A stretch of DNA of 53,372 nt from SMBSF63 sp034003545 (GTDB taxonomy: Bacteria > Chloroflexota > Anaerolineae > Anaerolineales > Anaerolineaceae), in the NCBI GenBank assembly GCA_964447155.1, contig CAYURM010000022.1, forward strand, positions 1-53,372, given 5' to 3'. Each line of letters starts with the position of its first letter. Position 1 is the stretch's first letter. The notes below the pieces were generated by a model. The model was not told where the DNA came from. It saw only the letters and a list, made by a program, of their open reading frames with translations, and did no database searches. The translations under genes and the position numbers were made by a program. Of this stretch, positions 34,819 through 43,911 are shown piece after piece.

Positions 34819-35901
34819 GTGAAATCCATCGCCTGCTTCATCTCCCCGCATGGCTTCGGTCATGCCGCCCGGTCAGCTGCCATCATGGCTGCCCTGCACC
34901 ATCTCGACCCCGGAATTTGCTTCGAGATCTACACCCTCATTCCTGAGTGGTTCTTTACCGAGTCCCTTAGCGGCCCATTTCATTACCACGCCTTGAAAAC
35001 AGACATTGGCCTCATTCAAAGCTCACCGCTTGCCGAAGACCCCGCCGCCACCCTCCACGCACTTGACCAGTTTTTTCCCTTCAAGCAAGATCATATTGAG
35101 CGAATCGCGCAGAATCTTCTCGCCCATCGCTGCCTATACGCAATTTGCGACATATCCCCGCTTGGAATTGCGGCCGGTAAAGCCGCCAATATCCCCACCG
35201 TGCTTCTCGAAAACTTCACCTGGGACTGGATCTATGAAAACTACCGTCTGGAATACCCCAATTTCTCAAAACACATCCGCTATCTTCGCAAAATTTTCCA
35301 AACACCGGATATCCACATTCTCGCCCAACCGTATTGCCAGCTCGATCCCCGCGCAGACCTGATTGCCCGCCCCATCAGCCGTGCCAGCACCAAATCCCCG
35401 CAAGCCGTTCGGAGCGCCCTTGGCATAACCGGCAAAGAAAAAATGATCCTCATCACGATGGGCGGTATTCCCGAATCCTTCCGCCGCGTCGATCATCTGC
35501 ACGCATTACAAAACACCGTTTTCGTCATTCCGGGCGGCAGCGGACACTTCACCCGGGTCAACAACCTCATCCTGCTCCCCCATCATTCCGACTTCTTTCA
35601 TCCCAACCTGATCAACGCCAGCGATGCTGCCGTCGGCAAGGCTGGTTACAGCACGATTGCCGAGCTGTACAATGCCGGCATCCCCTTCGGCTACTTCTCC
35701 CGCGACAACTTTCGCGAATCCGCTTTCCTGACCGCCTTTATTGACGCCAATATGCCCGGCATCCCAATGCAAAGTCAACAAATCTCCGACCCCGGATGGT
35801 TGACCCAAATCCCGGAATTACTTTCCCTCCCCCGCGTCCACCGCGGCCAGCCCAACGGCGCCTCCCAGGTCGCCCAATTTCTCCTCCAGCGTTTTCCCTG
35901 A
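34819..35901 (+). CDS. Glycosyltransferase-like protein (GT-B fold, MurG-like)
   Basis: The 360-residue protein starts with SIACFISPHGFGHAARSAAIMAALHHL, a nucleotide-sugar transferase N terminus with the HG-GH turn. The C-terminal half has ILITMGGIPE, VIPGGSG and DAAVGKAGYSTIAEL, as in UDP-sugar-binding GT-B enzymes. There is no membrane segment. Donor and acceptor are unknown. The start is a GTG-free ATG model placed 23 bases after the small membrane protein gene; ACCCGTGAAATC shows that GTG at 34819 is the actual initiator codon. Confidence 0.78.
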   Translation: MKSIACFISPHGFGHAARSAAIMAALHHLDPGICFEIYTLIPEWFFTESLSGPFHYHALKTDIGLIQSSPLAEDPAATLHALDQFFPFKQDHIERIAQNLLAHRCLYAICDISPLGIAAGKAANIPTVLLENFTWDWIYENYRLEYPNFSKHIRYLRKIFQTPDIHILAQPYCQLDPRADLIARPISRASTKSPQAVRSALGITGKEKMILITMGGIPESFRRVDHLHALQNTVFVIPGGSGHFTRVNNLILLPHHSDFFHPNLINASDAAVGKAGYSTIAELYNAGIPFGYFSRDNFRESAFLTAFIDANMPGIPMQSQQISDPGWLTQIPELLSLPRVHRGQPNGASQVAQFLLQRFP

Positions 35902-35931
35902 GTTTTAACCCTGCCTCAAAAAGATTATTCC

Positions 35932-36579
35932 CTAATCCCTTCTGATAGGCATGATCGTATCTGGATTCCCTTCAACGATCTCTGCCTGCACCTTCCCCTG
36001 TGTCAATTCTCGTAATTCAGCTTGAAACGGCTCAAACGCATCCATCGCAAACCGGGCTGTCACCGTCACATCAGCACCAAATTCTTCATCCAGCATCTTG
36101 CCGCCATGTTTTTCCACCAGCAGCCGGACCCGCTCAAATAACGAATATTCTACGGCAGCCATCACGGTATATGTCGGTATCTTAACCGCCCGCGGCAGCG
36201 CTTCCAAAACCTCACGTGCCGCACCCGAATAAGCCCTGACCAGACCGCCAGTGCCCAGTTTCGTGCCGCCGAAATAGCGCGTCACCACCACCACAATATC
36301 TCCCAGACCGCTGCCCTGCACCACGCTCAACACCGGCCGCCCTGCCGTGCCCGACGGCTCTCCATCATCGCTGCAGTGCGCCGTCACAGAATTACCATGC
36401 CCGATCAAAAAAGCAGGCACATGGTGCGTTGCATCTGGAAACTTTGTTTTCACTGCTGCGATAAAGGCTTTGGCTTCATCCACCGAAAAAGCCGGCGCCG
36501 CATCCGCGATAAAGCGGGAATTAACCACCCTGTTCTCAATCTGCACAGATCCCGCCGGAATGAAACGCTGTGCCATCAT
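35932..36579 (-). CDS. YigZ/IMPACT family protein
   Basis: The 215-residue protein has the conserved N-terminal UPF0029 domain with FIGHGN-type and DDGEPSGTAGRP motifs, then VVTRYFGGTKLGTGGLVRAYS. The C-terminal EF-G-like domain (about 140-210) is also present. The family is thought to bind nucleic acid or ribosomes, but its biochemical role is unsettled. The start overlaps the stop of the ABC exporter subunit (ATGA), so it is the last gene of that operon. Confidence 0.92.
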   Translation of the reverse strand: MMAQRFIPAGSVQIENRVVNSRFIADAAPAFSVDEAKAFIAAVKTKFPDATHHVPAFLIGHGNSVTAHCSDDGEPSGTAGRPVLSVVQGSGLGDIVVVVTRYFGGTKLGTGGLVRAYSGAAREVLEALPRAVKIPTYTVMAAVEYSLFERVRLLVEKHGGKMLDEEFGADVTVTARFAMDAFEPFQAELRELTQGKVQAEIVEGNPDTIMPIRRD

Positions 36580-38414
36580 GACCGCTCGCTTTTCCTGCCC
36601 TGTGTTTCCCAGACCGAACGTGACTTCTCCACATATTCCAGACTTTGATGCCGGAAATAGGCATTATATAGCTCCGCATATTGTCCCCCTCCCTCCATCA
36701 GGCTGTCATGCGAGCCAATCTCGGCGATCTTCCCCTCACTCATTACCACGATCCGGTCAGCCGATTTGACTGTGGACAGGCGGTGCGCGATCAAAATACT
36801 GGTCGAGCGTTTCAGGATCAAGTCCAGCGCTTGCTGAATCTGCCACTCCGTAAACGGATCAATACTGGCGGTGGCTTCATCCAGAACAAAGATTGACGGG
36901 CATTGGATCAATACCCGCATCAACGACACCAACTGCCGCTGTCCCATTGAAAGATGTGCACCTCGCTCGCCAACCTCAGTATCCAGCCCGTTCGGCAGAG
37001 CATCCAGCCATTCCCCATCTCCCACTTGTTTCACCAGCGCCAGCGCTTCTTCTTCGGTTGCATTTGGACAGGCATAAATAATATTGTCCATCACCGTGCC
37101 GGAAAACAGAAAAGGCGTCTGGGAAACGACGCCCAGTTGCTCACGGAATTCTGGCAGGCTGAAGGAACGGATATCCTTTCCATCAATCAGAATTTTCCCG
37201 CCTTGAAATTCATAGAAGCGCGCAATCAGTTTGGCGATCGAGGACTTGCCCGCACCGGTATGCCCTACCAGGGCCACATTTTCTCCGGCTTTAATCTCCA
37301 GCGAGAAATCACACAACACCGGCTCGTTATCTTTATACCGGAAATCGACATGGTCGAAGGTGATTGCGCCGGTCAATTTACCCGGTTTGACCGCATCGTT
37401 CTGCACGACCACAGGCTCCGCATCAATCAAGGCAAATACCCGTTCTGCCGCCGCCAAACCGCTTTGCACCTGCGTAAAATACGAGGACAACATCATCACG
37501 GGAAACAAAAATCGGTTCAGACTCATAATGAACAAATACAAATTCCCCGCCGTGACAATCCCCGCCGCCACGCTCAAGCCGCCCTGGTACAACAGCAAGG
37601 CCGTAGCAAACCCACCCAGCGTGTTCAGCGTCGGAAAGACAATCGACAATACCAATCCCCGGCGCACATTCACATCATAGGACAGGACGTTCGCATCAGT
37701 AAATGTTTCGTAGATGCTGGTTTCCTGACGGAAGTTTTTGGCAACCGCGATCCCGCTGACCGTTTCCTTGATCGTCGCATTCACCTCAGCCATTGCCTGC
37801 ATCCCTTCCCGGGTCACCCTGCGCGCCAGCTTGCGATAGAAAAATGCCAGCACGAAAACAACCGGCACAATTGCAACCACATACACAAACAATTGCAAAT
37901 TGATCCTTGCCAGCACCACCCCCAGCACCGCCGCCTGAACAATTTGCGAAACCAGATCAGAAGTCAAATTAACCAGTTGCCCGAAATCTCTTGTGTCAGA
38001 AGTGATCCGCGAGAGAATCCTGCCCGATGAAAACTCGTCATAAAACGAGAGATCATGGTCTGCTGCCGACTGGAAAGCATCCTTCGCCAGTTGGAACATG
38101 ACATTCGCCACAATCCGGATCATAAACCGGCGATTCAGCCAGTTTGCCAGCCAGCGCCCCACCCCGATCAGGAAAACCCACAGAAACACCCGGTAAATGG
38201 CATCAATCGTGGGATTAATACTGGCCTCATCCACCCCCTGCGAGACCACAATCGGCAGCCACGCTCCCAGCCCGGACACCACCAGCAGCAGAACAACCGT
38301 CCCTATCAACCGCCACACATGCGGACGAAAATAGGCCAGTATCCGGCCATATAATTCCCGGTCTGCATACTGGCGGTCGTAATCCTCAGCATTCAATCCT
38401 GCAAAAAAACTCAT
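36576..38414 (-). CDS. ABC exporter half-transporter, canonical ATPase site
   Basis: The 612-residue protein has six membrane helices (about 30-320) and a nucleotide-binding domain with Walker A GHTGAGKSS, Walker B IFVLDEATAS with the catalytic Glu, and H-loop IAHRLST. The signature loop reads LSMGQRQ instead of LSGGQ. The next gene upstream encodes a partner with complementary changes, so the two probably form a heterodimer like TM287/288 or BmrCD. Drugs, lipids or peptides are possible cargo. The genes are 34 bases apart. Confidence 0.92.
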   Translation of the reverse strand: MSFFAGLNAEDYDRQYADRELYGRILAYFRPHVWRLIGTVVLLLVVSGLGAWLPIVVSQGVDEASINPTIDAIYRVFLWVFLIGVGRWLANWLNRRFMIRIVANVMFQLAKDAFQSAADHDLSFYDEFSSGRILSRITSDTRDFGQLVNLTSDLVSQIVQAAVLGVVLARINLQLFVYVVAIVPVVFVLAFFYRKLARRVTREGMQAMAEVNATIKETVSGIAVAKNFRQETSIYETFTDANVLSYDVNVRRGLVLSIVFPTLNTLGGFATALLLYQGGLSVAAGIVTAGNLYLFIMSLNRFLFPVMMLSSYFTQVQSGLAAAERVFALIDAEPVVVQNDAVKPGKLTGAITFDHVDFRYKDNEPVLCDFSLEIKAGENVALVGHTGAGKSSIAKLIARFYEFQGGKILIDGKDIRSFSLPEFREQLGVVSQTPFLFSGTVMDNIIYACPNATEEEALALVKQVGDGEWLDALPNGLDTEVGERGAHLSMGQRQLVSLMRVLIQCPSIFVLDEATASIDPFTEWQIQQALDLILKRSTSILIAHRLSTVKSADRIVVMSEGKIAEIGSHDSLMEGGGQYAELYNAYFRHQSLEYVEKSRSVWETQGRKSERS

Positions 38415-38448
38415 GGTTTTACTCTGCCTGTATTTTCTCGTCGTTTGC

Positions 38449-40209
38449 TCATGAAAAGATCCGTCGATAAATCGAGGATGTTTTAAGCAATTCTTCGTGC
38501 GTCCCGACAGCTTCCAGTTTCCCCTTACCCAGCACGAGGATCAGATCTGCCCAACGGATCTGTGAAAGCCGATGGGTGATGATAAAAGTTGTCCGCCCCC
38601 GCGACGCTTCAAAAATCGCCTGCTGGATCAGGTCTTCCGTGGCACTGTCAATCGCGCTGGTCGAGTCATCCAGCACTAATATTTTGGGATCCGAAAGAAA
38701 TGCCCGTGCCAGCGCCAACCGCTGACGCTGCCCGCCAGATAGCGTCGCGCCGCGTTCGCCTACCACCGACTGGTACCCCTGGTCAAACGTCTGGATAAAT
38801 TCATGCGCCTGGGCAGCCTTCGCCGCTTTCACCACCTGCTCATGGCTCGCCCCTTGGTGCCCAAAAGCGATATTTTCTTCCACCGTGCGCGAAAACAGGA
38901 AAATATCCTGTTCAATAATCGATACATTCTTGCGCAAAGCTTCCAAATTCCAGTCGCGCACATCCACCCCATCCACCAGCACCTGCCCGCTCGTAACATC
39001 ATAAATGCGGTTGATCAACTTAATCAGGCTTGTCTTGCCAGACCCGGTCTGGCCCACAATCGCCACCGTCTGGCCGGGCTTCACCGTGAAGGAAACATTC
39101 TCCAAAATCGGATCGCTGTCTTCATACTGGAAACGTACATCCCGGAACTCAACCTCCCCGCGCATCTCGGCGGAATACCCTTCGATATTTTGGTCGAGCT
39201 TGTTCTCTTTGTTTAAGAGTTCCAGAATCCGCCTCGCCCCGGCAATCCCCAGAGAAATTTGGGAATACGCAAATGATGAAATAAATGTTGGAAAATCCAG
39301 CATCATCAGCACGCCAAAATAGCCAACCACATCCCCCAGGCCGATCGTGCCTTTGTAAAACAGTAACAGCGCATGCAGCAAACCTGCCGCCAGCGAAAGA
39401 TAATAAAACAACAGCGGCACGAACCTGGCTTCCACATCTCCCTGCCGCACCGCCGCATCACGGTAGCGGATCGCATTACGCCCAAAACGATGCACCTCAT
39501 TGATTTCCTGGGCCGCGCCTTTCACCGTTTCAATTCCATCCAGCGATTCAGACAGCCGGGTATTTAACGCCCCAAAAGAACTGCGCACTTCGTCCGTCAA
39601 GGGACTTAACGTATTCAAATACCGCCTTAATGCCCAAAAGTACACCACGGTAAAAACCACGGGTGTCAATAACAACTGGGGATGGTATCTGCCAGATAAC
39701 ATCAACGGGAAGATCAGGAACATCAGCGATCCGGCAACAAGGTTTAGCCCCGGACTGAACAGAAAATTCACTTCCCGGACATCGTTGGTCGCCCGGGCCA
39801 TCATATCCCCAACCGACTGCAGGCTGTGAAAAGTCATACTCTTTCCCAGCAAATTCACATACAGCTCTTCCCGGATCATCAATTCCACTTTTTGGGCAAT
39901 CAACTCAAAACCATAATTGCGCATGAACTGCGCAGCCCCGCGTGCTACCTGGCTGATCACAATCATCCAGGCGAAAAACGCCAGAGTGCCCGTCTCTTTT
40001 GCCGCACCCGACAAAAAATCAAATGCCCGTCCAATCATCACCGGGGTGATGGAATACAAACCCGCATTCCCCAATGCCCCGGCAAAAGCCATCAGAAGAA
40101 TCGGCCAGTGATGGATGGCGTGCGAAAAGATCCACCGCACCGGGCTGCGCCGGTCGCTTTCATATTTTTTTGAAATGGTAAATTCAGATACTGCCGATTG
40201 TTCTGCCAC
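38449..40209 (-). CDS. ABC exporter half-transporter, degenerate ATPase site
   Basis: The 586-residue protein has six membrane helices and a nucleotide-binding domain with Walker A GQTGSGKTS (about 384-392) and a normal signature LSGGQRQR. Walker B is ILVLDDSTSA, with Asp where the catalytic Glu is expected. Together with the altered LSMGQ signature of the partner this makes one composite ATP site degenerate, which is the known design of heterodimeric exporters. It is the first gene of the exporter-YigZ operon. TAGAAT at 40252-40247 is a possible -10 box. Confidence 0.92.
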   Translation of the reverse strand: MAEQSAVSEFTISKKYESDRRSPVRWIFSHAIHHWPILLMAFAGALGNAGLYSITPVMIGRAFDFLSGAAKETGTLAFFAWMIVISQVARGAAQFMRNYGFELIAQKVELMIREELYVNLLGKSMTFHSLQSVGDMMARATNDVREVNFLFSPGLNLVAGSLMFLIFPLMLSGRYHPQLLLTPVVFTVVYFWALRRYLNTLSPLTDEVRSSFGALNTRLSESLDGIETVKGAAQEINEVHRFGRNAIRYRDAAVRQGDVEARFVPLLFYYLSLAAGLLHALLLFYKGTIGLGDVVGYFGVLMMLDFPTFISSFAYSQISLGIAGARRILELLNKENKLDQNIEGYSAEMRGEVEFRDVRFQYEDSDPILENVSFTVKPGQTVAIVGQTGSGKTSLIKLINRIYDVTSGQVLVDGVDVRDWNLEALRKNVSIIEQDIFLFSRTVEENIAFGHQGASHEQVVKAAKAAQAHEFIQTFDQGYQSVVGERGATLSGGQRQRLALARAFLSDPKILVLDDSTSAIDSATEDLIQQAIFEASRGRTTFIITHRLSQIRWADLILVLGKGKLEAVGTHEELLKTSSIYRRIFS

Positions 40210-40246
40210 GCGCTCACCTGTATGATAATCTATACACTATTTATCG

Positions 40247-40252
40247 ATTCTA
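40247..40252 (-). promoter_or_regulatory. Possible -10 box for the ABC exporter operon
   Basis: Minus-strand TAGAAT, preceded by TGTGC, lies 37 bases before the start codon at 40209. The -35 is not clear. The 63-base space to the end of tex otherwise holds nothing recognisable. Confidence 0.3.
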
Positions 40253-40272
40253 GCACATCCCGTTATCTAATC

Positions 40273-42408
40273 CTACCCTTCCACCCAGCTCAGCGAAATC
40301 CGTCCGCGGTCGATATCAATGCTGTCAATCTCCACTTCCAGCACATTGCCAACCTGTAAGCGCTGCCCGCGCGGGATCTTGCTGATATGCATCAACCCGT
40401 CCTGTTTGACACCAATATCAATGAATGCCCCAAAATCAACCACATTGCGTACCGTGCCTTTCAAACGCATGCCCGCCATCAAATCGTCCATTGACAATAC
40501 GTCGTTGCGCAGAATTGGCGTCGGCAAATCTTCGCGCGGATCACGCCCTGGCCGCACCAACTGCTCAAAAATATCTTCAAGTGTTGGCTCGCCTACATTC
40601 AATTCTTGCGCCAATCTAGCCAAAGGATGTTCACTCCTGAATTTTTCCAGCGTTTCCCGGCGCTGCTCCACCGAAGCCCGCAGATCCACTTTACTCTTCG
40701 CCAGCACAGCTTCCGCCACCGGATAACTTTCCGGATGAATGGCGCTCATATCCAGCGGATTCTCACCATTGCGGATACGCAAAAAACCAGCCGCTTGTTC
40801 AAACGCCTTGCTCCCCAGACCAGACACATCCCTCAGCGCCAGACGGTTGGTGAACGGGCCAGTTTCATCCCGAAAAGCAACGATCCGCTCAGCCAGGCTG
40901 GGTCCCAGCCCTGAAACATAGGTCAACAAAGCTGGAGAAGCTGTATTCACATCCACCCCCACCTGATTGACTGCGCTTTCCACCACCACATCCAGCGAAG
41001 AACCCAACTCCGTTTGGTTGACATCGTGCTGGTACATCCCTACCCCGATCGCTTTCGGCTCAATTTTTACCAGCTCCGCCAGTGGATCCTGCACCCGACG
41101 GGCAATCGACACCGCCCCGCGAATGCTCACATCCAGGTCGGGCATCTCCTTGCGTGCTTCCGGGCTTGCGCTGTACACACTTGCCCCGGCTTCATTCGTG
41201 ATCAGGTAATGCAGCTCCCCGCCCACGCGCTGGATCAATTCCGCCGCCAGCTTCTCGGTCTCCCGCGAAGCCGTACCGTTGCCAATCGAGATCAAGGTCA
41301 CACCATGTTTCTTGACCAGTTTCTCCAGAATTTCCAGAGTTGCATTCCACTTAGTCTCATTGAAATGTGGATAGATTGTCCCGGTATCCAGGATCTTGCC
41401 GGTCGGGTCAACGATCGCTAATTTGCAGCCTGTACGATAACCGGGGTCAAGCCCCATCACGGTGTGCCCGCTCAACGGCGGCTGGGTCAGCAAAGAGCGC
41501 AGATTGGTCGCAAAGACGTTGATCGCATGCTTTTCGGCTGTCTCGGTCAACCCACGCCGCACATCGCGTTCAATCGCCGGCAGCAGCAAACGATTGGCCG
41601 CATCCTCAATCGCCATCATCAACTGGTCATCAAACGGCGACAATGGCGTAGCAGAAAAATACGGCTCAACTGCTCCCCGCCAATCCCGCTCCGGCATCGC
41701 CATATTCACTTTCAAAACCTTCTCTTTTTCACCGCGATTGATCGCCAGCACCTGATGCGGCTGCAGCCTGTCAATCCGCTGCTGAAAATCATAGTAAATG
41801 CGATACACCCCGCGCTCATCTTCTGCATCGTTCTTTTTCTCACTGAGCAAAGAACCAAATTTCAATGCCTTTTCACGTGTGACCCGGCGCACATCTGTAT
41901 GATCACTGACCGCTTCCGCCACAATATCCCGCGCCCCCGCCAATGCAGCCTCTGCGTCAGGCACTTTTTCCGTCACAAAAGCCTGCGCTGCTTCCTGTGC
42001 CGTTCCCTTAAAAACCTCCTGCGCCAGAATGCGGTCCGCCAACCCCTGCAAACCAAGACTGCGCGCCACACTGGCCCGGGTTTTTCGTTTCTGCTTGTAC
42101 GGCTGGTAAATATCTTCCAATTCCGTCAACGTGTCTGCTTCCACCAACCGCTTCATGATCGCAGGCGTCATCTTCTCCTGTGATTCGATCGAAGAAATAA
42201 TACTGGACCTGCGCTCATCCACAGCCGTATAACGCTTGACCAGCGCTTCAATCTGGCGGAGTTGTTCTTCATCCAGTGTACCGGTACGCTCTTTGCGATA
42301 ACGTGCAACAAAGGGAATCGTATTGCCTTCGTCAAATAATTCAATTGCCGCCGTAACCTGGCCGGCTTTCAGTTTCAATTCGCTTGCAATTCGTTCTTCG
42401 TACGCCAT
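40273..42408 (-). CDS. tex: Tex-type RNA-binding transcription accessory protein
   Basis: Tex binds nucleic acid and influences transcription, and is related to eukaryotic Spt6. The 711 residues include the N-terminal helical Tex domain (YRKERTGTLDEEQLRQIE), a YqgF-like RNase H fold (GLDPGYRTGCKLAIVD, about 320-440), helix-hairpin-helix repeats (NTASPALLTYVSGLGPSLAERI) and a C-terminal S1 domain (NVVDFGAFIDIGVKQDGLMHIS). Length and order are typical. It reads as a single gene, with the exporter genes downstream. Confidence 0.96.
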   Translation of the reverse strand: MAYEERIASELKLKAGQVTAAIELFDEGNTIPFVARYRKERTGTLDEEQLRQIEALVKRYTAVDERRSSIISSIESQEKMTPAIMKRLVEADTLTELEDIYQPYKQKRKTRASVARSLGLQGLADRILAQEVFKGTAQEAAQAFVTEKVPDAEAALAGARDIVAEAVSDHTDVRRVTREKALKFGSLLSEKKNDAEDERGVYRIYYDFQQRIDRLQPHQVLAINRGEKEKVLKVNMAMPERDWRGAVEPYFSATPLSPFDDQLMMAIEDAANRLLLPAIERDVRRGLTETAEKHAINVFATNLRSLLTQPPLSGHTVMGLDPGYRTGCKLAIVDPTGKILDTGTIYPHFNETKWNATLEILEKLVKKHGVTLISIGNGTASRETEKLAAELIQRVGGELHYLITNEAGASVYSASPEARKEMPDLDVSIRGAVSIARRVQDPLAELVKIEPKAIGVGMYQHDVNQTELGSSLDVVVESAVNQVGVDVNTASPALLTYVSGLGPSLAERIVAFRDETGPFTNRLALRDVSGLGSKAFEQAAGFLRIRNGENPLDMSAIHPESYPVAEAVLAKSKVDLRASVEQRRETLEKFRSEHPLARLAQELNVGEPTLEDIFEQLVRPGRDPREDLPTPILRNDVLSMDDLMAGMRLKGTVRNVVDFGAFIDIGVKQDGLMHISKIPRGQRLQVGNVLEVEIDSIDIDRGRISLSWVEG

Positions 42409-42513
42409 GCTTGCTTATCTTTCCTTTTCATTTTCTAAATTTAACTGTGACCGACAAATTATTCGGCTACACGAAGTAAAGTCCGTCAAATCAGCTCACC
42501 AGAATTGTTTAAA

Positions 42514-43287
42514 TCAGTTAATTCCATCAGCCTGCTTCAGCGCGGGCGAAGTCATCGTTACCAGACGTACCCCTGCATGATGGATTTGCCGGAAATTTGC
42601 GCCCTGCTCCAGGCAGCGCAGCACCGCATCCGGATCGGTGATCACCGATCCCGACAACAAACTAACCCCGTAATCAAATGATGCCTGGTGCATCGGAGTG
42701 GTCGGCCCCAGCATCAGCTTGACCGCCTCCGGTGAACATAAGCCAAATACCTCTTCAAAGCTGTGGTTAACCAGCGTCATTGACGTAATCGCCACCACAT
42801 CGGCCTGCGGCAGCACCTCACTTGCCATCTCAGCCGGCACCTCGCCGTCATGCGGGTTCCTCTCCAGAATGGTCAGCTTGCCCACCTTGTCCTGAATCCG
42901 CGGAATAAACGGAAAACTGCCAATCAAGGCCACCGATTTCCCTGCGCCGTAACGCGCAATCACATCCTCCGCATTAATATCCACCAACTGATTGTCAGGA
43001 GGATCAGGCAACAACGCATTCAGTACAGCCATTCCCACACTGGATTTTGGCATCCTTTCAGACAAAGCATACTGCGCCAGTTCTCGGGCAGGAATATCCA
43101 GCAAATGACCCGCGTCCGGGATGTCCGGTTCACGCCCATGCTGGTGCTCTTCCGTCACAGTGGATGCCAGTCCGCATTGACGCTTGCCATCCACTTCCAC
43201 TACCGCCGCCGTCCAATGCAGACCAATGCGAATCTCGACAACCCGGCCATCTGGCACCACGCTCAGCAAATTTTCAATCAAACCCAT
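42514..43287 (-). CDS. DUF364 family protein (putative metal-chelation fold)
   Basis: The protein of 257 residues matches the DUF364 type. It has an N-terminal enolase-like segment (VEIRIGLHWTAAVVE) and a C-terminal Rossmann-like part with LIGSFPFIPRI, ADVVAITSMTLVNHSFEEV and MLGPTTPMH. Family structures suggest binding of metals or small ligands, but no reaction is established. The ATG at 43287 has a well placed GGGAG. Earlier in-frame starts at 43320 and a TTG at 43338 are less likely. It follows a small unknown gene. Confidence 0.8.
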   Translation of the reverse strand: MGLIENLLSVVPDGRVVEIRIGLHWTAAVVEVDGKRQCGLASTVTEEHQHGREPDIPDAGHLLDIPARELAQYALSERMPKSSVGMAVLNALLPDPPDNQLVDINAEDVIARYGAGKSVALIGSFPFIPRIQDKVGKLTILERNPHDGEVPAEMASEVLPQADVVAITSMTLVNHSFEEVFGLCSPEAVKLMLGPTTPMHQASFDYGVSLLSGSVITDPDAVLRCLEQGANFRQIHHAGVRLVTMTSPALKQADGIN

Positions 43288-43334
43288 TCCATCTCCCTCG
43301 CAAATGTCAAGCTCACTCATTTTACAAACAGCCC

Positions 43335-43760
43335 TCAAACCTGCTTACCCTGCGTCTGTAAAAGCTTCCATGCACCCACCCAGGGCGTTCCCATGCGGTG
43401 CCGGGCAGGAATTTGTTCCTTATTCAATTTCTGGGCAATCTGAGCCAGCAGCATCGCCATTGCCGCCCAATCATCCGTCATCAGTGCCTGATACAGCTTG
43501 TCACTGAGCGTCTGACTCCATTCCCACTCCAGGCGAAACCGGTCCGCCTTCACCCAATACCCCCGCTTTTCCCAGGCGACAACCGATGTTTCAACCGTAT
43601 CGTGAATTTCCCGCAAGGCCAGCACAATATACGCGGCCATATCTTTGGAGATCATCGTTACTTCGGTTTGCTTGCTCAACTCCCGAATGGATAAAACCAC
43701 AGACCTGGCAAGCTGTTTACGTTGTTTTCCAGCCGTTTCCGGATTAATTACCCTGCTCAA
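43335..43760 (-). CDS. Conserved-looking hypothetical protein
   Basis: The 141-residue protein is mostly helical and has no membrane segment or known motif. Distinct blocks are ISKDMAAYIVLALREIHDTVE and AWEKRGYWVKADRFRLEW. The TTG at 43760 is preferred because GGAGG lies 5 bases upstream; a second TTG at 43772 is also in frame. The next gene (DUF364) begins shortly after its end. The role is unknown. Confidence 0.6.
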   Translation of the reverse strand: MSRVINPETAGKQRKQLARSVVLSIRELSKQTEVTMISKDMAAYIVLALREIHDTVETSVVAWEKRGYWVKADRFRLEWEWSQTLSDKLYQALMTDDWAAMAMLLAQIAQKLNKEQIPARHRMGTPWVGAWKLLQTQGKQV

Positions 43761-43836
43761 TACTTCCTCCAAGTTTCACGTATTCCCCTGCTTGTCGATT
43801 ATAACCCCGATATATTTGTTCATCCTTAAAATACTA

Positions 43837-43842
43837 TATAAT
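43837..43842 (+). promoter_or_regulatory. Likely -10 box for the C11 peptidase gene
   Basis: TATAAT, within ACTATATAAT, lies in the space between divergent genes, with a weak -35 (TTTGTT at 43815-43820, 16 bases upstream). Transcription would start near 43850, giving a leader of about 60 bases before the GTG at 43912. Confidence 0.5.
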
Positions 43843-43911
43843 AAGTCAATTGTGCCACCGTATCGCACATTAACGACGTTGCGCCATTCGCCAAATACCA
43901 GGAGAAACTGT

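Noticed and set aside
36954..38030. 358-codon plus-strand frame opposite the ABC exporter gene
   Set aside because: It is rich in His, Gln and Arg as expected from an antisense shadow and matches no family.
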